Below, one piece after another: positions 23,939-27,099 of a stretch of 27,099 bases of DNA. Source of the stretch: Basidiobolus ranarum (taxonomy: Eukaryota > Basidiobolomycota > Basidiobolomycetes > Basidiobolales); assembly GCA_040143965.1 (NCBI GenBank), contig JASJQH010000125.1:1-27099 (forward strand), in the 5' to 3' direction. How positions within the stretch are numbered: the first letter of the stretch is position 1; the number at the start of each line of letters is the position of its first letter. Under the pieces are notes generated by a model. The model was not told where the DNA came from. It ran no database searches and was given only the letters and a program-made list of their open reading frames with translations. A program made the translations under genes and the position numbers.

Positions 23939-24637
23939 ACTCAATGCTTTCAGAGGTATTAAAGAGATGCACGCAACGCAACAAGAATACCTTTCTTGAT
24001 TCACTGGTCATAGATCAGAGAAATTCGATTCATACTGAACTAGGCAAAATGTGTAGTATATACAACCTAAACATCAAATGATGATTATCTCAGCACGTGA
24101 TTTGAGTATTGTCAAAGATGAGTTTTGAAATATTTGACATGAATTGATGGCTAACTATTCATGGGTTATGTATTAAATTGCTTGATCTGAATTCATAGGA
24201 TTGGAACAAAAACAAACCGGACGATTGGTCAGTATGGTAATGTTTACTGTTGTTCTGTTTACTTATTTTCATTGAATCCAGTCACACCATACCATCTTCC
24301 TACATATAGAGGCACAACATCGCTTTTTTCCACAACCACTCTTAACGTATTCGAAATATTTGGTCTATTACACGCTAGCATTATCGTTTGTTTGGAAACT
24401 TTAGGATTTCATTCCCTCCCCCTAGACCACCATTGATTCTTTCCTAGTTATTAGTACCCCTTCATCACACAAACCTTGTCTCTACCTTTTTACCGTTTCC
24501 ATTTGACTTTATCTAGACACTTTTTCTATCCTTGAATTTAAGAAAAAGCCTTATACTATCCCTGACTTGCAAAAGAAACTACTCGCCAATTCTTACCTGA
24601 CGTCTTCGTATATCCAACATTCATACGCTCAACAATC
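23939..24637. promoter_or_regulatory. Divergent promoter region between ARV1 and HMMR-like gene
   Basis: 699 bp between divergent start codons. The right half (about 24270-24600) has the pyrimidine-rich runs typical of fungal promoters on the plus strand. A box-C-like atgatga at 24078 and a ctga at about 24187 are too far apart and lack a closing stem to support a snoRNA. No operator is recognised. Confidence 0.45.
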
Positions 24638-27099
24638 ATGTTTTCCACCTCAAAACGGTTTAAAGAAAAAGGTAAGTTATTTTTACAGAGAAGTAGATTC
24701 CTTCATGGATTAACCTCAACCTTTACCTTTACCAACTATCTTAGTGGTCATGACTACCCCTGGCCCCGGAGAATACAATATAGAAGCTCCAAACACTGAT
24801 AAATACAAGAAATACGGTTTCTTACATAAATCCAAACGATTCAATGAAACTGAAAAAGGTTAGTAAAAATGGTCCAACATCTATTACATCGCATTTCTCA
24901 TAGGATTTCTTTGATGCAGAGGATTATGGACTGGGTGAATACGCTGAAACCCCCGTCGTCCCTGAAAGTGCTCGTAAACCACCCTCCAGACCTAATTCAT
25001 CTCTTTCCCAACATCCAGCCAAATCAATCGATGAGATGAAATACAAGAAAGAGGTAAAGGAAGATCTTTCACACTCACCCGCTGCTTTCAAAGTATCTAA
25101 CCCTATATTCATCTCAGGTGGACAGATGGAAGGAAAAGTACGACAAACAAAGCTTACTGCATGAAAAAGAAATCGAACACTTGGAGGAGAAAGCTCGTAA
25201 ACTTGAATTACAATACCACAATGCTGTCAAAGAAAAGAATAGCATCATCGGCCAAGTGGCAACGAAAGAAAGTGAAATCAGTGAACTCATTATTAAACAA
25301 GATCGCTTGAAAGCTAATGTATGATCTACTTGTACTCTCCATCCATTCGTTATACTCATATCTCTACTCTTATTTAGCTTGAAAAGGTCGAGAAATCCGC
25401 TCAATCCTTGATGGAAAAGGGACCTAAAACCACTGTGCTTCAAAAACGTGTGGAAGACCTTGAGAAACAAAACTCCAAATTACGTGGCATCGCTGAAAAA
25501 GCCGAAAAAACCAAGGAGAAAGTTGTTGCTGAACAAGCCTCTCTGAAAGATACTATCGCGTCAATTCAAACTGAACTTGAACAAAAAGCTGCCGAATTAC
25601 AATCCACTCAAGAGGAGTTATCTAAAGTTCAGACTATCAATGAAAAGGAAATTGGCTCTTTGATGGCTCAGAAAACCAAATTGGTTCAAGAGCATACCAA
25701 GGAAATCACCAATATCCAACAAAGTCTAGACTCTGCAAACGAGGAATTAGCCGCATTACAAAATGAACTTCAACAACGTGATGAGGTAATCGAGATTTTA
25801 GAGGATGAGAAAAAACAGACTGAGTTACTCATCGATCAATTGAAATCGGACCATGCCGAAGAAATTGCCAAACTTCAGGAAAGCTTGAAGGCGGTTCAAG
25901 AACAGCTAGCTAGCGAGAAAGCAGCCCTAGCTAAACTACAATCTGAACATACTGAAGAGATCTCCCAACTCAATATGGCTCTTGAGGAAAGTCATCAAGA
26001 AACCTCGAGGCAAGTAGATGAAATTGCAAACCTTGGCGCCGAACATACTAAGGAGATCGAATATCTCGAGCAAAATCTCATGAAAACCCAAGATGCTTTC
26101 GAACAAGAAAAGTTAACATGGGAGAGTGAACGTAACTCTTATGAAATGGAGAAATCCGATTTGGCTGAGAAGATTAGTGTTCTTCAATCAGCTCAAGAAG
26201 AGCTAGAAAAGTTAAATGACAAGCTTGTCCAAGATAAGGCGGATCTTGAGAGTGAGTTTCAAGAGAAACGTTCCCAGTATGAAGGTCAAATTGCTACTTT
26301 AAATGAGAGCCTGGAAGAGTCGAAGAGACTTTACGAACATTTAGATGCTACCAGGGCTGAGCAAAATGCTGGATTCGAAGCACAAGTGAAGTCGTTGGAG
26401 GACAAGTTGATCGAGCTTCAATCACTCTCTAGCAACGATAAGTCAAGCTTGATGAAGGAAATAGAGGCTCTTAATGACAAAGTAACAAGCATGTCTTTGG
26501 AACAAGAAAATCTAACCGCTCAGTATTCGGACGATCTATCTTGTAAGGAAAATCAAATCGACACTTTACAGCAACAGTTGCATTCCTCGGAAACCACTCT
26601 TGCCCAAAAGCAAAAATCTTGGGCTGAAGAAAAAGAGGCACTTGAGATATGTATAAATGATCTTGAATCTCACAAGAGCCATCTTCAGTCAGAGATCTCT
26701 GAATTACGTCAGAAAATGGAAGAGGAACAATCACGTCAAACTGATATTATTGAAAAGTTGGAAGCCAAACTTCAAGTTGAGATTGAAGAACGTCGTCAAG
26801 AGGGCGCAACCTGGGTTCAAGAGAAAAATTCTCTTATTAAAAAGTACAAGGAGGAGTTGGATCATCTTCAAGACTCGCATGATAAACTTCTTGAAGATAT
26901 GGAAGAAGAAAACAATCAACAATCCACTACTATCAATGAGTTGAAGTCCAAATTGGAGGAAGAAACTAAAATCCATTTGGAATCTGGACAAAAATGGACT
27001 GCTGAGAAGGAAGCTCTACTCACGGAACAAGCCCAAGAGCTTGAGTCCATGCGTGAAAATCATGAGCAAGAGATCGATGATTTACAACTTACCGTGTCG
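24638..27099 (+). CDS. Long coiled-coil protein with HMMR/RHAMM-like N-terminus (partial)
   Basis: Exons 24638-24671, 24745-24858, 24920-25053, 25118-25318 and 25378-27099, the last still open at the window edge; at least 735 aa. The N-terminus MFSTSKRFKE ... TPGPGEYNIEAP ... FLHKSKRFNETEK resembles vertebrate HMMR, where a S-PGAYDVK block is followed by FQKSQRFK; it also resembles single SHIPPO-type PGPGxY motifs. A linker PESARKPPSRP follows (HMMR has LPASARKV here), then continuous heptad coiled coil beginning DRWKEKYDKQSLLHEKEIEHL, including AVKEKNSIIGQVATKESEI, which aligns with the first coil of HMMR. HMMR binds microtubules and spindle poles; a cytoskeletal role is inference. The C-terminal half and the stop are outside the window. 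Other coiled-coil proteins could match by composition alone. Introns are 59-73 nt. Confidence 0.75.
25849..26136 (+). repeat. Three 96-nt (32-residue) coding repeats in the coiled-coil gene
   Basis: In-frame units begin at 25849, 25945 and 26041 with DHAEEIAKLQESL, EHTEEISQLNMAL and EHTKEIEYLEQNL, spaced exactly 32 residues. A related EHTKEITNIQQSL lies 53 residues earlier (25690). Similarity is strongest in the first ~13 residues of each unit, and the nucleotides of the second and third units also agree (gaacatact-a-gagatc). This suggests an internal duplication of the rod rather than plain heptad resemblance. Confidence 0.65.

Noticed and set aside
24078-24190. Box C atgatga and a downstream ctga, possible C/D snoRNA
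   Set aside because: Boxes are over 100 nt apart with no terminal stem or guide element visible.

Overview
The window looks like nuclear DNA from a filamentous or early-diverging fungus. It is AT-rich, and its compact genes are cut by many short GT-AG introns. I could place 39, nearly all 56-89 nt; only the first two RAT1 introns are longer. Single-copy eukaryotic housekeeping genes sit 0.1-1.4 kb apart. RPN2, RAT1, SKP1, ARV1 and a WEE1-type kinase, with a copia-type retroelement fossil and an oligopeptidase B, fit a Mucoromycota-like or other basal fungus better than a yeast. That placement is inference; no rRNA or other marker is present.

Layout. Positions 1-2060 are repeat debris: a broken Ty1/copia reverse-transcriptase fragment, a 507-bp foldback (inverted-repeat) unit abutting it, a decayed extra copy of the foldback's end, and a possible solo LTR. 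From 2061 on there are nine protein genes: oligopeptidase B (-, intronless), RAT1/XRN2 nuclear 5'-3' exonuclease (-, 10 exons, 999 aa), SKP1 (-, 5 exons, 155 aa), a UBTD1/2-like ubiquitin-domain protein (+, 3 exons, 263 aa), RPN2 proteasome subunit (+, 7 exons, 945 aa), WEE1-family kinase (+, 7 exons, 621 aa), a 4-coumarate-CoA-ligase-like enzyme with a peroxisomal tail (+, 4 exons, 530 aa), ARV1 (-, 6 exons, 260 aa) and a coiled-coil protein with an HMMR/RHAMM-like N-terminus (+, at least 5 exons, runs off the right edge). All exon chains were built by hand from splice sites, reading frame and family similarity, and each keeps a continuous frame.

Together, three neighbours (SKP1, UBTD-like, RPN2) belong to the ubiquitin-proteasome pathway. 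The next gene, WEE1, encodes a mitotic inhibitor whose relatives are destroyed through that pathway. SKP1 and UBTD share a divergent promoter region, as do ARV1 and the HMMR-like gene; the 4CL-like gene and ARV1 converge. I see no operon-like system, CRISPR array, rRNA or tRNA. The most unusual items are the fungal HMMR-like gene with a 32-residue internal period, the intronless oligopeptidase B with a presequence-like N-terminus, and the foldback element.
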